Translations under genes and position numbers: made by a program
Shown here: positions 29,652 to 38,180 of the stretch, piece after piece
Numbering within the stretch: the first letter of the stretch is position 1
Layout: every line of letters begins with the position of its first letter
The notes under the pieces: generated by a model
Databases searched by the model: none
The model's input: the letters and a program-made list of their open reading frames with translations, nothing else
What the model was told of the DNA's origin: nothing
Origin: Myxacorys californica WJT36-NPBG1
Lineage (GTDB): Bacteria; Cyanobacteriota; Cyanobacteriia; Leptolyngbyales; Leptolyngbyaceae
Length of the DNA: 64,000 nucleotides
Assembly: GCA_019359315.1 (NCBI GenBank)
Contig: JAHHHO010000004.1
Span: 62,001-126,000, forward strand
Direction of reading: 5' to 3'

Positions 29652-30173
29652 ATGATGGACACTTTATTTTCTACGCAAGGCATCATGGTTATGCTCCTTG
29701 GTGCGTACGCCGTTGCGATGTGGATGTTTCTGACCAGTGCGCCTAAAGTTCACACAGTTATGGTGTCAGACGTAGAAGGGGCACGGGACTTTTATGAAGG
29801 CATGTTGAGTCTGCCAGTTGCTGAGATTCCGCTTCACTATTACTACAACTATGAGCAATCTCTAGGAACGGCTGGAATTGACCCAATGTATCTTTCTAGC
29901 AGCATAGGTAGCACAACGGCTCGTGGAAATGGTAACGATGGACTGTGGTATCAGCTCAAGAAAAATACTCAACTTCACGTGATTTCGGGCGCGAGTTTGG
30001 GTGAAAAAGAGCGCGATCGCCATGTTTGCTTCGATCGCGATTGTCTCGATCAAATTCTGCTAAGAGTTCAAACGCGCGGCTTGAAGCATAAAATTCGCCG
30101 CGAGAAACCACTTAATTTTCTAGTTAAAGACTATGCGGGACGGGTAATTGAGCTTGCAGAAGTTGCCAACTAA
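29652..30173 (+). CDS. VOC/glyoxalase-like domain protein
   Basis: A 173-residue protein with one N-terminal membrane helix (GIMVMLLGAYAVAMWMFL) and a vicinal-oxygen-chelate fold: APKVHTVMVSDVEGARDFYE, LHVISGASLGEKERDRHVCF and VKDYAGRVIELAE. The first and last strands match glyoxalase-type folds, and the membrane anchor is unusual. The substrate is unknown. A strong terminator follows 28 bases after its stop. Confidence 0.8.
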   Translation: MMDTLFSTQGIMVMLLGAYAVAMWMFLTSAPKVHTVMVSDVEGARDFYEGMLSLPVAEIPLHYYYNYEQSLGTAGIDPMYLSSSIGSTTARGNGNDGLWYQLKKNTQLHVISGASLGEKERDRHVCFDRDCLDQILLRVQTRGLKHKIRREKPLNFLVKDYAGRVIELAEVAN

Positions 30174-30201
30174 AAACTCTGTTGATAACCATTATTTAGA
30201 T

Positions 30202-30229
30202 GGAGCAAACTTCAGTTTGCTCCTTTTTT
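30202..30229 (+). terminator. intrinsic terminator after the VOC gene
   Basis: GGAGCAAAC pairs perfectly with GTTTGCTCC around a TTCA loop, followed by TTTTTT. Confidence 0.92.
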
Positions 30230-30476
30230 ATTGCCTAATATTTCTCAAGTTTGATTACTCATTTAAAGAAGAACATTCTCCTACCGAAGCTAGAGTGACG
30301 TCGCCATGCCCACGCTAGCAATACTCACAAAAATCCGCCCCATAGGAGCGGAGGAGTTATGGTGATTTGACTCTAGGACACATCGATATTGTGTCGAAAA
30401 ACTAGGTTTAAAACTGTATAAAGCGTTGCTTAAGAAATAGTATTTCACCTTTTTAGAAAATTCATAGTCAAAACTG

Positions 30477-31412
30477 TCACAGCGTTTTCATTGCTTCTAA
30501 AACTTGTAATGACACAAAAGGAAGGATTGCTTCATTGGTGCTGTGCGGTTTTCCTTCCATAAAAATGATAAGTAGATAAGGTCGCACATCGGGAAACTCG
30601 ACATAAACTGCGTCGTGCCGAACTTGGCTTGTGAGTCCGGCTTTTGACCACACTCCAGCCTGTGGCGGCACGCCTGCACCGATAAATCCAGTCACTTGAT
30701 TTTCAGGGTCGGCGTCGAGGTCGGCAGGGTTAAGCGATCGCTGAATCAAGGTCATCATTTGACGCGATCGCTCTGGAGTCACAGCGACTCCGCCTACAAT
30801 GCTGTGCAATAATCGCGCTGCTGCATTGGTGGTCAGCATGTTGCGATTCTCAAAATTCTCGCCGTAGAACGCTCGTTCTCGCCCGTAGGGTCCATCACAC
30901 CACGTTTTCTGGTTAATGTTTACCGTTGCCAGTTCGTCCCAGCCCAATGACTGAAAATATCGATTCACAATATTGCGCTGCGATTTCCAGGTTTCAAACG
31001 GCGCATCTGGGATTTCAGGTCCTCCGGTGGTTCCGGTTAGCACATCAACGACGTAACCTGTGGCATCGTTGCTAGAGTCTACAATCATGTCTCGGAGTGC
31101 CCGATCGAGTTCTGCCGAGGCAGGAATCATGCCGCGCTCCAGCCATTCGTGCGCAGCCAACAGATAAAACAACTTCACGACACTCGCCGGATAAACGTTT
31201 TCTACGCCCCGGTAAGCATAGCCGCGTACGGGCCGCTGCCAAAAATCTTCTGGAGCAATCGCGCCTCCCGTATTCACAAACACAGGGGGATCGTAGACAA
31301 TCCATGTCATTGCCAGTTGGTTGCGTGCGAGTCCCGAAAATTCGGCAAACGTCGAGTCGAGGATGCGATCGCCTAAGGATTCGAGTTGAGTGTCTTTGTG
31401 GAAGAAAGTCAT
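30477..31412 (-). CDS. serine hydrolase (class A beta-lactamase-like fold)
   Basis: A 311-residue member of the penicillin-binding/beta-lactamase superfamily. The SxxK motif is SVVK near residue 80 (YPASVVKLFYLLAA), and the SxN motif is SSN near 113 (DSSNDATGYV). The third, KTG-type motif appears as SKAGL (WSKAGLTSQVRHDAVY). There is no signal peptide, so it may act in the cytoplasm or be an esterase rather than a lactamase. It is divergent from the NlpC/P60 gene. Confidence 0.85.
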   Translation of the reverse strand: MTFFHKDTQLESLGDRILDSTFAEFSGLARNQLAMTWIVYDPPVFVNTGGAIAPEDFWQRPVRGYAYRGVENVYPASVVKLFYLLAAHEWLERGMIPASAELDRALRDMIVDSSNDATGYVVDVLTGTTGGPEIPDAPFETWKSQRNIVNRYFQSLGWDELATVNINQKTWCDGPYGRERAFYGENFENRNMLTTNAAARLLHSIVGGVAVTPERSRQMMTLIQRSLNPADLDADPENQVTGFIGAGVPPQAGVWSKAGLTSQVRHDAVYVEFPDVRPYLLIIFMEGKPHSTNEAILPFVSLQVLEAMKTL

Positions 31413-31477
31413 GGCGGGAATGGGGTATCGAGGGTAGGGTATGGGAAAAAACCATGTAACCTATACCCTGTATCCTG

Positions 31478-31507
31478 TTTCAGTCATCTCAATTTCAGTC
31501 ATCTCAA
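31478..31507. repeat. 15-bp perfect tandem duplication at the NlpC/P60 start
   Basis: TTTCAGTCATCTCAA occurs twice, at 31478-31492 and 31493-31507; the last base is the A of the likely start codon. Confidence 0.85.
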
Positions 31508-32184
31508 TGCAGTATCTCACCAAAGCCAACTTAAATCTCTACAACTCCCCGCAACTGAGCGAACTTGCAACTCAAGCTGCCGTTGGCAGATACCTTAAAA
31601 TTCTAACCTCCACCTCTTTGATTCACGTTCGGCTTTGCGAGGACGACTATGCAGGATGGCTTGATCCAAAGGATTTACAGCATTTAGAGGAAGTGAGTGA
31701 GGCTTATGTTGCTCCAGTTTTAACCGAGCGTGAGATTCGCGATCGCATTGAGGGCGCGATCGCGTTTACCCACGCGGCTATGTCTGTGCCAAATCAGTAT
31801 CTCTGGGGCGGAACGGTTGCTCCCAATTACGATTGCTCTGGACTAATGCAAGCGGCGTTTGCGTCTGTTGGCATTCGCCTACCGCGAGATGCGTATCAAC
31901 AAGAAGCCTTCGTCAAACCGATTGAACAGGATGATTTAATAGCGGGAGATTTAGTCTTTTTTGGATCGCCTGAAAAAGCAAAGCACGTGGGATTGTATTT
32001 AGGCGATAACCGATACATTCACAGTTCTGGGAAAGACATTGGACTGAATGGAATTGGCATTAGTGAGCTGTCGCTTGAGTGCGATGATGTCAGTCGCAAC
32101 TACTATCTTCAGTGGCGCGGTGCGGGGCGAGTTGTAGAAAGCTATCAGCCTAATGGTTCTGAAGCAAATGATAAATTGGGATAG
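31507..32184 (+). CDS. NlpC/P60 family peptidase (C40), with N-terminal SH3-like domain
   Basis: A cell-wall endopeptidase of the gamma-D-glutamyl-diamino-acid type; close relatives from Anabaena and Nostoc have known structures. The start MQYLTKANLNLYNS at 31507 is preferred; longer starts add non-conserved residues. The N-terminal SH3-like half (about 1-80) precedes the NlpC/P60 domain with catalytic cysteine in YDCSGLMQ, a histidine in KHVGLYLG and a third catalytic residue in RYIHSSG. No signal peptide is visible, so it is probably cytoplasmic or exported non-classically and may recycle murein peptides. Confidence 0.92.
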   Translation: MQYLTKANLNLYNSPQLSELATQAAVGRYLKILTSTSLIHVRLCEDDYAGWLDPKDLQHLEEVSEAYVAPVLTEREIRDRIEGAIAFTHAAMSVPNQYLWGGTVAPNYDCSGLMQAAFASVGIRLPRDAYQQEAFVKPIEQDDLIAGDLVFFGSPEKAKHVGLYLGDNRYIHSSGKDIGLNGIGISELSLECDDVSRNYYLQWRGAGRVVESYQPNGSEANDKLG

Positions 32185-32216
32185 GCAAGGACACCACTGG
32201 AAGCGAGGCTAACGTT

Positions 32217-32807
32217 ATGACACAGTTAATTGGTCAAACGGGCGACCAGCATACGATTCATCACGATCGATCGTGGGAACAGTTTAAGCTGATTCAAAAA
32301 GGCTTTGAAGGTTCTCCAGGAGTTCGCTTATTCTTCTATAGCGGCACAATTGAGATTCTCACGCCTGGATCAGAACACGAATTTTTTAAAGGCATTATTG
32401 GGATGCTGATCGAAATCTTCTTTCTTGAAAAAGAGATTGAATTTGCCCCCACTGGCGCAGTCACTCAGGAAAAAGAAGGTATCGCGTCAGCGCAAGCAGA
32501 TGAGTCTTACTGTATTGGAAGTTTGAAACCTATTCCTGATTTTTCGATTGAGGTTGTGTTTACCAGTGGAGGAGTCAGTAAGCTGGAGCGCTATAGATTA
32601 TTAGAGGTTCCTGAAGTTTGGTTCTGGGAAGATGGGCTATTCAGCGTGTACCGCTTACGTCGGGATGCTTACGAGCGAATCGATGGCAGCGAAGTTCCTG
32701 AACTAGCAGACCTTGACTTTGAGTTGCTCGCCCGATGTGTCTTAATTGCTCAAACCTCTAGACTTGCTGCCGCTCAAGAGTTTCGCAGGGCAATTCAAAG
32801 CAAGTAA
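32217..32807 (+). CDS. Uma2 family endonuclease (DUF820)
   Basis: A 196-residue member of the large cyanobacterial Uma2 family with a PD-(D/E)XK nuclease fold. The core signature IPDFSIEVVF lies near residue 105, followed by KLERYRLLEVPEVWFWEDGL. These genes are abundant and scattered in cyanobacteria; their role is not settled. It starts 32 bases after the NlpC/P60 gene on the same strand, but a functional link is not implied. Confidence 0.9.
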   Translation: MTQLIGQTGDQHTIHHDRSWEQFKLIQKGFEGSPGVRLFFYSGTIEILTPGSEHEFFKGIIGMLIEIFFLEKEIEFAPTGAVTQEKEGIASAQADESYCIGSLKPIPDFSIEVVFTSGGVSKLERYRLLEVPEVWFWEDGLFSVYRLRRDAYERIDGSEVPELADLDFELLARCVLIAQTSRLAAAQEFRRAIQSK

Positions 32808-32884
32808 CCAATTCAGGTTACTGATAGAGTAATCTGAACTGTGATTCTTTATCTCACCTTTGCGATCGCAAGCCCATCATCTAC

Positions 32885-33904
32885 ATGAATCCTTCTCTTC
32901 TTCAAAGCGGTGTGCCGTCCTCTACTCTCCAACTCGATCTCTCTGTGGTTGTGCCGATCTACAACGAGGTAGAGAGCATTCCGAGTTTGCTCGACGCGAT
33001 CGCGACTAGCCTCTCTGCACACAACTTGAGCTACGAAATCATCTGTGTCGATGATGGGTCAAAGGATGGCTCAGATGCGTTGTTGAAGCGAGAAGCGATC
33101 GCGCGCACCGATCTAAAAGCGGTGATTTTACGCCGTAATTATGGACAAACGCCAGCGATGGCAGCCGGATTTAGTCAGGCGAGAGGAAAGGTGATCGTGA
33201 CGCTAGACGGAGATTTGCAGAACGATCCGAGCGATATTCCGATGCTGCTAGAAAGATTAGAAGATGGCTACGACTTGGTAAGCGGTTGGCGGAAGAATCG
33301 ACAGGATGCGGCTGTTACGAGGGTAATCCCTTCAAAAATTGCAAATTGGCTGATCGGGCAAGTGACCGGAGTGCAGCTACACGATTACGGCTGTTCGCTC
33401 AAAGCGTATCGCTCTGAACTGGTGGCGGATATGAATCTGTACGGCGAGTTGCATCGCTTTTTGCCTGCTCTGGCGTTTATTGAGGGTGCAAGAATTACTG
33501 AAGTGCCCGTGAAGCATCATTCTCGTCGCTTTGGTCAGAGCAAATATGGACTCGATCGCACCTTCCGGGTGGTGATGGATTTGCTCACTGTGTCGTTTAT
33601 GCGGAAGTTCCTGACTCGCCCGATGCATGTGTTTGGCTTGTTTGGGGTGGTGTCGCTGTTGACCGGAAGTGCGATCGCGCTCTATCTCGCAATCCTCAAA
33701 CTTGGGTTTGGGGAAAGCATCGGTCAGCGTCCGTTGTTGATTTTGGCGGTTGTTTTGTTCCTCGCTGGACTCAATCTATTTAGTTTTGGATTGGTGGCCG
33801 AGATTTCGATGCGGACGTATCACGAGTCCCAAGGACGCCCGATTTACCGAATTAGAGAAGTCGTTGGACGAACAGAGGGCGTTCCTAAGGAGTCGCGCTT
33901 ATAG
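32885..33904 (+). CDS. family 2 glycosyltransferase (polyprenyl-phosphate type)
   Basis: A 339-residue membrane glycosyltransferase of the dolichol-phosphate-mannose-synthase/GtrB type, which moves sugar from a nucleotide donor to a lipid phosphate at the inner membrane. The GT-A domain shows VVVPIYNEVESIP, CVDDGSKDGS and the metal-binding TLDGDLQNDP; YGCSLKAYR follows. Two C-terminal helices (VFGLFGVVSLLTGSAIALYL and LLILAVVLFLAGLNLFSFGL) complete the layout of the family. Confidence 0.93.
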   Translation: MNPSLLQSGVPSSTLQLDLSVVVPIYNEVESIPSLLDAIATSLSAHNLSYEIICVDDGSKDGSDALLKREAIARTDLKAVILRRNYGQTPAMAAGFSQARGKVIVTLDGDLQNDPSDIPMLLERLEDGYDLVSGWRKNRQDAAVTRVIPSKIANWLIGQVTGVQLHDYGCSLKAYRSELVADMNLYGELHRFLPALAFIEGARITEVPVKHHSRRFGQSKYGLDRTFRVVMDLLTVSFMRKFLTRPMHVFGLFGVVSLLTGSAIALYLAILKLGFGESIGQRPLLILAVVLFLAGLNLFSFGLVAEISMRTYHESQGRPIYRIREVVGRTEGVPKESRL

Positions 33905-33909
33905 ATTCG

Positions 33910-34380
33910 CTATTCTCCTTTCCATGCCGCGATCAAGTCGTCGATCGTGGTTCCGAGAATGCGCGACAAGGGAGAAAGTTGATAGCTCTCGATCTCTTCT
34001 CCAGCGTAGATGGCGCGGAGTTCTGGAATGGAGAGGCGATAGGAATCACAGAACTTGGCAAATTCATCATTGTTGAGGTCGAGATTTTGCTGGCGCTGTT
34101 TTAACAGAGAGGCAATCATTGCGGTTCCGGCTAGGGGACGCTCGGCGTTGTTGAGATAGCGCTGTACCATTTCGCTCACATCGGAATTGCCGCCTGTGCG
34201 AGCAATGAGGTCGTAGCAGGCTTGATGCAGTGCTTTTTGCACCCGCTCTAGTTCAGAGAGTTGGTTGACGATGTGTTTGGCATAGTTGGGTTTGCAAAAG
34301 CCTACGGTGGAGCCGTTGTGAGATACGGGAACATAGCTCTCTTGCAAATCGAAGTGCCAGGAAGAAGTGAGTTGCGACAT
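33910..34380 (-). CDS. conserved protein with helix-turn-helix-like C-terminus
   Basis: A 156-residue soluble protein, if started at MSQLTSSWHF (34380); an ATG four codons earlier is also possible. The second half (LNNDEFAKFCDSYRLSIPEL, RAIYAGEEI, SPLSRILGTTIDDLIAAWKG) looks like an XRE-type DNA-binding helix set. I do not recognise the N-terminal domain. Its stop lies 6 bases from the end of the convergent glycosyltransferase gene. Confidence 0.6.
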   Translation of the reverse strand: MSQLTSSWHFDLQESYVPVSHNGSTVGFCKPNYAKHIVNQLSELERVQKALHQACYDLIARTGGNSDVSEMVQRYLNNAERPLAGTAMIASLLKQRQQNLDLNNDEFAKFCDSYRLSIPELRAIYAGEEIESYQLSPLSRILGTTIDDLIAAWKGE

Positions 34381-34510
34381 AGGGATGGGCAAAACGTAGA
34401 ATGCGTTTTTTCAGAGTGCCCTGTGGTGTGTAGTGGATTTACAGCGATCGCGCGATTACTGCAAAGCAACTTCGATTGGGTTGCGGAAGTGTGCTTGTTG
34501 ATGGTGGCAA

Positions 34511-35086
34511 TCAACGATTGAGTTTATCGGTTTTCCAGCGTTTGGGATTGGTTTGAATGTATTGGCGGATGCGATCGAAGGCGGCGGGGTCTCGAATGAT
34601 GTGGTCGTGAAATCGGGGTTGCCATGCGAATTCAGGTAGGGTTTTACAGATTTCAAATTTGCACCGTCCTTTGTACCAACGAATGATTTTTGATATGGAA
34701 TCGTCGGACAACATTGGGTTGTGGTTGGCGGTTACGCCGCCGGAATGATGGGTATTGTGGTTTGTCGTTGTCGTCGTAGAGACGCGATTAATCGCGTCTC
34801 TACCGTTGTCGGGTAACCGATCGATGATCAAAATCCCATGGATATGGTTAGGCATGACGATGAATGCGTTTAATTGAACGTGGGGAAACCGATCGGGAAT
34901 TTTCCACCACAATTTTTGGGCAATTTCACCCGCGATCGACAAATTCATGATTCCATTCTGAATATTGCCAAAAAAATGCTGCCGATTCTGGGTGCAAATG
35001 GTGATGAAATATGCGCCATTTCCGGCGTAATCCCATCCAGGTTTGCGGGCTGATTCAATCCGGTATTTGTTTTTGTATAGGGTCAT
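34511..35086 (-). CDS. REP-associated tyrosine transposase (RAYT, Y1/HUH type)
   Basis: A 191-residue single-strand DNA transposase-like protein. The start at 35086 (MTLYKNKYRIESARKPGWDY) is preferred over one 9 codons upstream. Key residues: the HUH metal site in VMPNHIHGIL, and the catalytic tyrosine in IRQYIQTNPKRW. RAYTs act on REP palindromes rather than carry insertion-sequence ends. An unusual feature is a 28-bp perfect palindrome inside the gene, encoding the extra segment RDAINRVSTTTT. No terminal repeats flank the gene. Confidence 0.88.
   Translation of the reverse strand: MTLYKNKYRIESARKPGWDYAGNGAYFITICTQNRQHFFGNIQNGIMNLSIAGEIAQKLWWKIPDRFPHVQLNAFIVMPNHIHGILIIDRLPDNGRDAINRVSTTTTTNHNTHHSGGVTANHNPMLSDDSISKIIRWYKGRCKFEICKTLPEFAWQPRFHDHIIRDPAAFDRIRQYIQTNPKRWKTDKLNR
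34776..34803. repeat. 28-bp perfect palindrome (REP-like) inside the RAYT gene
   Basis: GTAGAGACGCGATT is followed immediately by its exact reverse complement. The half AATCGCGTCTCT recurs at 63690-63701 near the end of the window within a second imperfect copy. The sequence encodes the in-frame peptide DAINRVST of the transposase. Confidence 0.9.
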
Positions 35087-35201
35087 GGTTGTTTCCCGTT
35101 GGCAAATTACCAATGACCCTAAAATGCCCGCAAAAAATGATGCGATCGCACCGCATCAATCGACGATCGCATCGTTCAATTTAGACCAAATCCCACGATC
35201 T

Positions 35202-35453
35202 CTACCGTTGATCCTGTGTACGTTTTTCAATCTCTAATATGGGCAACAACAACGTCTCTTCAATTTCCTGCCGCACGTTGCGACTGACATAACAATCGCT
35301 GTTTAGACAATCAACTAGCAGCTTATTGGCATCGTAATACTGTTGCAAAAGGCCTTTTTGTTCTTTGCTAAATTGCCAGTCGTGCCCAATGTTGCGATGC
35401 TCGATCGTAGCTTTCCTGAGTTGTTCAGTCCAAGCTTGACCATTCGCTGTCCA
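35202..35453 (-). pseudogene. detached C-terminal tail of the NACHT protein
   Basis: In the same frame, directly after the amber codon that ends the NACHT gene, a further 83 codons run to TAG at 35202-35204 with coherent protein sequence: WTANGQAWTEQLRKATIEHR, NIGHDWQFSKEQKGLLQQYY, DANKLLVDCL, then QEIEETLLLPILEIEKR. The lack of any start codon near the junction and the continuous frame show that this was once part of the upstream gene. A single TGG-to-TAG change would explain the break. Confidence 0.75.
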
Positions 35454-37490
35454 CTATTGCTCGAAGGTTCTTCTATTCTGAGATTTCTCTAATAGTTGAT
35501 CTTTCAATCTTTGTAGCTTGCGTTTAAGTCCAGGATCACGAGTAAGATCTGGATTGAGGGCATTGAGGATGGGAGTATCATCGATATCGAAGTCGAGAGT
35601 GAGGGCAAGAACGAAATCAAGAAAGAGGTCGGAATTGACAGAAAAGGCAACGGTATCGAGATCGTCATTGACAACGATTTGATGTCCCTTAAAGATGAGA
35701 ATGGGGCCGAGGATGAAGTTGAAAGCGAGGGCAAGATAGAACACTCGAATTTCCGCTGATTTGTAAGTAGCCTCAACCGACTGCGACTTTTCCTGCACCC
35801 AAACCATGAGTTGCTGAAGCTTCTCATCTCCTGCCAAAATCTGTTTCATCTGATCCGTCTTAGCCTTCATTAACAGCAACAAATGATCAGATTTCGGCGT
35901 GATATTTGCGGTTAATAGAAAGACTTCACGCCATCGCTTCTCTGTCAGGTGTTCGACTAACCTTGCATAATCAGCTTCGTTAACAATCTGCTTTGCTGTG
36001 AAGTACTCTTGAAACGTTAAATGTGAGAACGAATAGATTCCTCTTGCCCGTTCGACTAATAGCCCATGCTGTGCCGCAATCGATTTCAAAGCCGCTTCAC
36101 TGTCGAGCTGTAAGGTTTTTGGATCAGTTCTGGCATCAGGCAAGTTGATAATGTAATTAGCAATGTGTTGTTCAACAGCTCTCTGTTTGAAAAAATAATC
36201 TTTCTGCTCAAAAGTTTTGAGGGCAAGCTGGCTCAGAAGATCCTCTTTACGATTAATCGATAGCTTTTCATAGAACTGATCGCGCTGAATTTCGCGGCTT
36301 GCATCCCACTTACTTAATAAAACTCGCAAGCCGCGCTCATAGAGTTCTGCCCGATTTCTCGGAAACTCTAGCGACTCCTCACACTCTAAACACAGCAATG
36401 TCAGCAATAGCGGGTTACTTGCCAGTTCTTTAATCGGTTTATTTTTGTCTAATTTTTCAATGAGCCGCTCTGCAAACTCTTCTCCTTTCTTTAGATCTTT
36501 GCATCGAAACCAATTGTTAATAAAGGTTGAAATCTGTTCATTATCGAAATCTGCCACTTCCACTTCGGTAAAGCGTTCAAAGACATATTCCTTGGCGACA
36601 ACGCGGCACGTGATCACAAAATGGTTGTTTGCATATTGATTTGAAAAGTCTCGAATTTCTCGCAACACTCGCCCTGTATCTTCTTCTCGGACTTCATCCA
36701 GTCCATCTAACAGGACAAACGCTCTACCCTGCTGGATCACGTCTTGAATTTGGCTTTTGGTTGCGTTGTTCGTAATCTTTTCTCGAATGTAATCTAAAAA
36801 ATCCGGTTGGTTTTTCGTTTCCGCGAAATCCTTGAGTGTGATGAAGAGGGGAACACGATCGCCTAAAAAATGCCCTTCAATACACTGCATCCCCAAATAC
36901 TTGAGAAACGTTGTCTTCCCTGCCCCTGGCTTCCCCAACACCATTAATTTATTGTGCCGTTTGACCGCTTCAATTCCGGCAATTCGCTCTTCTCTAACTC
37001 GACTCAATCCAAATCGATCGAACTCTTCTAAGTCTGCATTCTGCAACAGTTGAGCAAGTTCTCTGCGATCGCGAGCTGTAATCTTTTCCAAGATATTGAC
37101 ATTGGTATAGATGCCTTGCTCTCCGGTTAGCTTGATCGGTTGCGTCATGTCTAGCACTCGCATCGTACCGCAGCGCTCTTTAACTAAAGGTGTGGTTTGT
37201 TCACGGATGGCTTGAACTGTATCAGCGATCGCGTCTGATGTTACATCTTCGGCAATGTTGTCCTCTACTTCTCGCTGTGTAATTTCTTCCCAGTTCAAAT
37301 CCAGCGCAGTGCAAATCTCAATAAAGTTATTGCGATTAATGGGCTTTCCCGCAAAGAAGTTACCAATCGGTTGACGAGTCTTTAGATCAATTGCTTGGGC
37401 TAAGCCTTCTTGTGTCCAACCCTGACTGTTGTAAGCTTTGCGAGCTTTTTTGATTCCTTCTGCGGAAGCTTGTAGCGATCGACCTGCCAT
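35454..37490 (-). CDS. NACHT-domain STAND NTPase with N-terminal HTH, ended early by an amber codon
   Basis: This gene encodes 678 residues from ATG 37490 (MAGRSLQASAEGI) to TAG 35454-35456. The N-terminus is a helix-turn-helix-like domain (GWTQEGLAQAIDL, RQPIGNFFAGKPI). The NACHT ATPase has Walker A GKPGAGKTT at residues 186-194 and Walker B FVLLDGLDEV at 258-267, followed by helical regions. Proteins of this class act as nucleotide switches, and some bacterial NACHT proteins defend against phage. The frame continues for 83 coherent codons beyond the stop, so the present product is probably truncated. Confidence 0.85.
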   Translation of the reverse strand: MAGRSLQASAEGIKKARKAYNSQGWTQEGLAQAIDLKTRQPIGNFFAGKPINRNNFIEICTALDLNWEEITQREVEDNIAEDVTSDAIADTVQAIREQTTPLVKERCGTMRVLDMTQPIKLTGEQGIYTNVNILEKITARDRRELAQLLQNADLEEFDRFGLSRVREERIAGIEAVKRHNKLMVLGKPGAGKTTFLKYLGMQCIEGHFLGDRVPLFITLKDFAETKNQPDFLDYIREKITNNATKSQIQDVIQQGRAFVLLDGLDEVREEDTGRVLREIRDFSNQYANNHFVITCRVVAKEYVFERFTEVEVADFDNEQISTFINNWFRCKDLKKGEEFAERLIEKLDKNKPIKELASNPLLLTLLCLECEESLEFPRNRAELYERGLRVLLSKWDASREIQRDQFYEKLSINRKEDLLSQLALKTFEQKDYFFKQRAVEQHIANYIINLPDARTDPKTLQLDSEAALKSIAAQHGLLVERARGIYSFSHLTFQEYFTAKQIVNEADYARLVEHLTEKRWREVFLLTANITPKSDHLLLLMKAKTDQMKQILAGDEKLQQLMVWVQEKSQSVEATYKSAEIRVFYLALAFNFILGPILIFKGHQIVVNDDLDTVAFSVNSDLFLDFVLALTLDFDIDDTPILNALNPDLTRDPGLKRKLQRLKDQLLEKSQNRRTFEQ

Positions 37491-37635
37491 GACCATAACC
37501 GTAAAAAGCTTTGTTAGTCTTTTAACCGATTTCACGCAATTCATGCAAATCATGCACGAAGTAAGCAGTTAGGTGAGCCAGCTTTCACACATGAGCTTGA
37601 GAAATTGAGGATGTAGTAAATGGAGATACATCCTA

Positions 37636-37800
37636 ATGTCTAACGCAACCACTCAGACCCGTACTGAAATCCCTGTTGCAACCACACAACCGCAACCGAT
37701 GCAAGGCGACTCAACCGCAACGATCATCATTGCGATCGCCAGCCTCATTCAAACAACGCTGATTGCAACAGCAGTGCTAGTCAAAGCCACTAAACGATAA
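37636..37800 (+). CDS. possible small single-pass membrane protein, 54 residues
   Basis: A 54-residue ORF (begins MSNATTQTRTEIPVATTQ) ends in TAA at 37800. After a Thr/Gln-rich soluble N-terminus comes one hydrophobic helix at about residues 28-49 (TATIIIAIASLIQTTLIATA) and a basic tail KATKR, so the N-terminus probably faces out. GGAG lies about 10 bases before the ATG, slightly far. It is divergent from the NACHT gene across 145 bp and could share its control region. I know no family for it. Confidence 0.5.
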   Translation: MSNATTQTRTEIPVATTQPQPMQGDSTATIIIAIASLIQTTLIATAVLVKATKR

Positions 37801-37888
37801 CTTGAGCTTTAGGCATGATCGCTCCACCCACTCTGGAGAGCGGTCATTTTCTGAAGTTTCGCCACCAACCCCTAACTTTTGCTCTTCA

Positions 37889-38143
37889 ATGTTAAACATT
37901 CGTCGTTGAAGGTCTGAGCATCAAGCGTGAATGTTTAAGCTTCATCGCTGATGTTCAGAGGTTCAAGCGCGAAAGTCTAAGCTTCACCGTTGAAAGTCTG
38001 AACATCAAGCGTGAAGGTCTGAACATCAAGCGCGAATGTTTGAGGTTCATCGTTGAATGTTTAAGCTTCATCGTTGATGTTCAGAGGCTCAAGCGTGAAA
38101 GTCTAAGGTTCGTCGTTGAATGTTTGAGCTTCAACGACGAACC
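37889..38143. repeat. 21-bp degenerate tandem repeat array, eleven full units
   Basis: From 37906 to 38136 the sequence divides into eleven 21-bp units of the form TTGAATGTTTAAGCTTCATC plus one base, with variants such as GTGAAGGTCTGAACATCAAG. Units differ at several positions but keep the period exactly; a partial unit precedes them. The array ends in a perfect 13-bp inverted repeat, GGTTCGTCGTTGA (38107-38119) with its complement at 38131-38143. There are no unique spacers, so it is not CRISPR. Confidence 0.88.
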
Positions 38144-38180
38144 CCGCTCGTTCCTTCACCAACCTTTCATCTCAGCCAAC

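Noticed and set aside
32217-32807. Uma2 nuclease as part of a defence island
   Set aside because: Uma2 genes are scattered widely in cyanobacteria and this one sits among cell-wall and sugar-transfer genes.
37889-38143. CRISPR array
   Set aside because: The units are contiguous with no unique spacers, and no cas gene is nearby.
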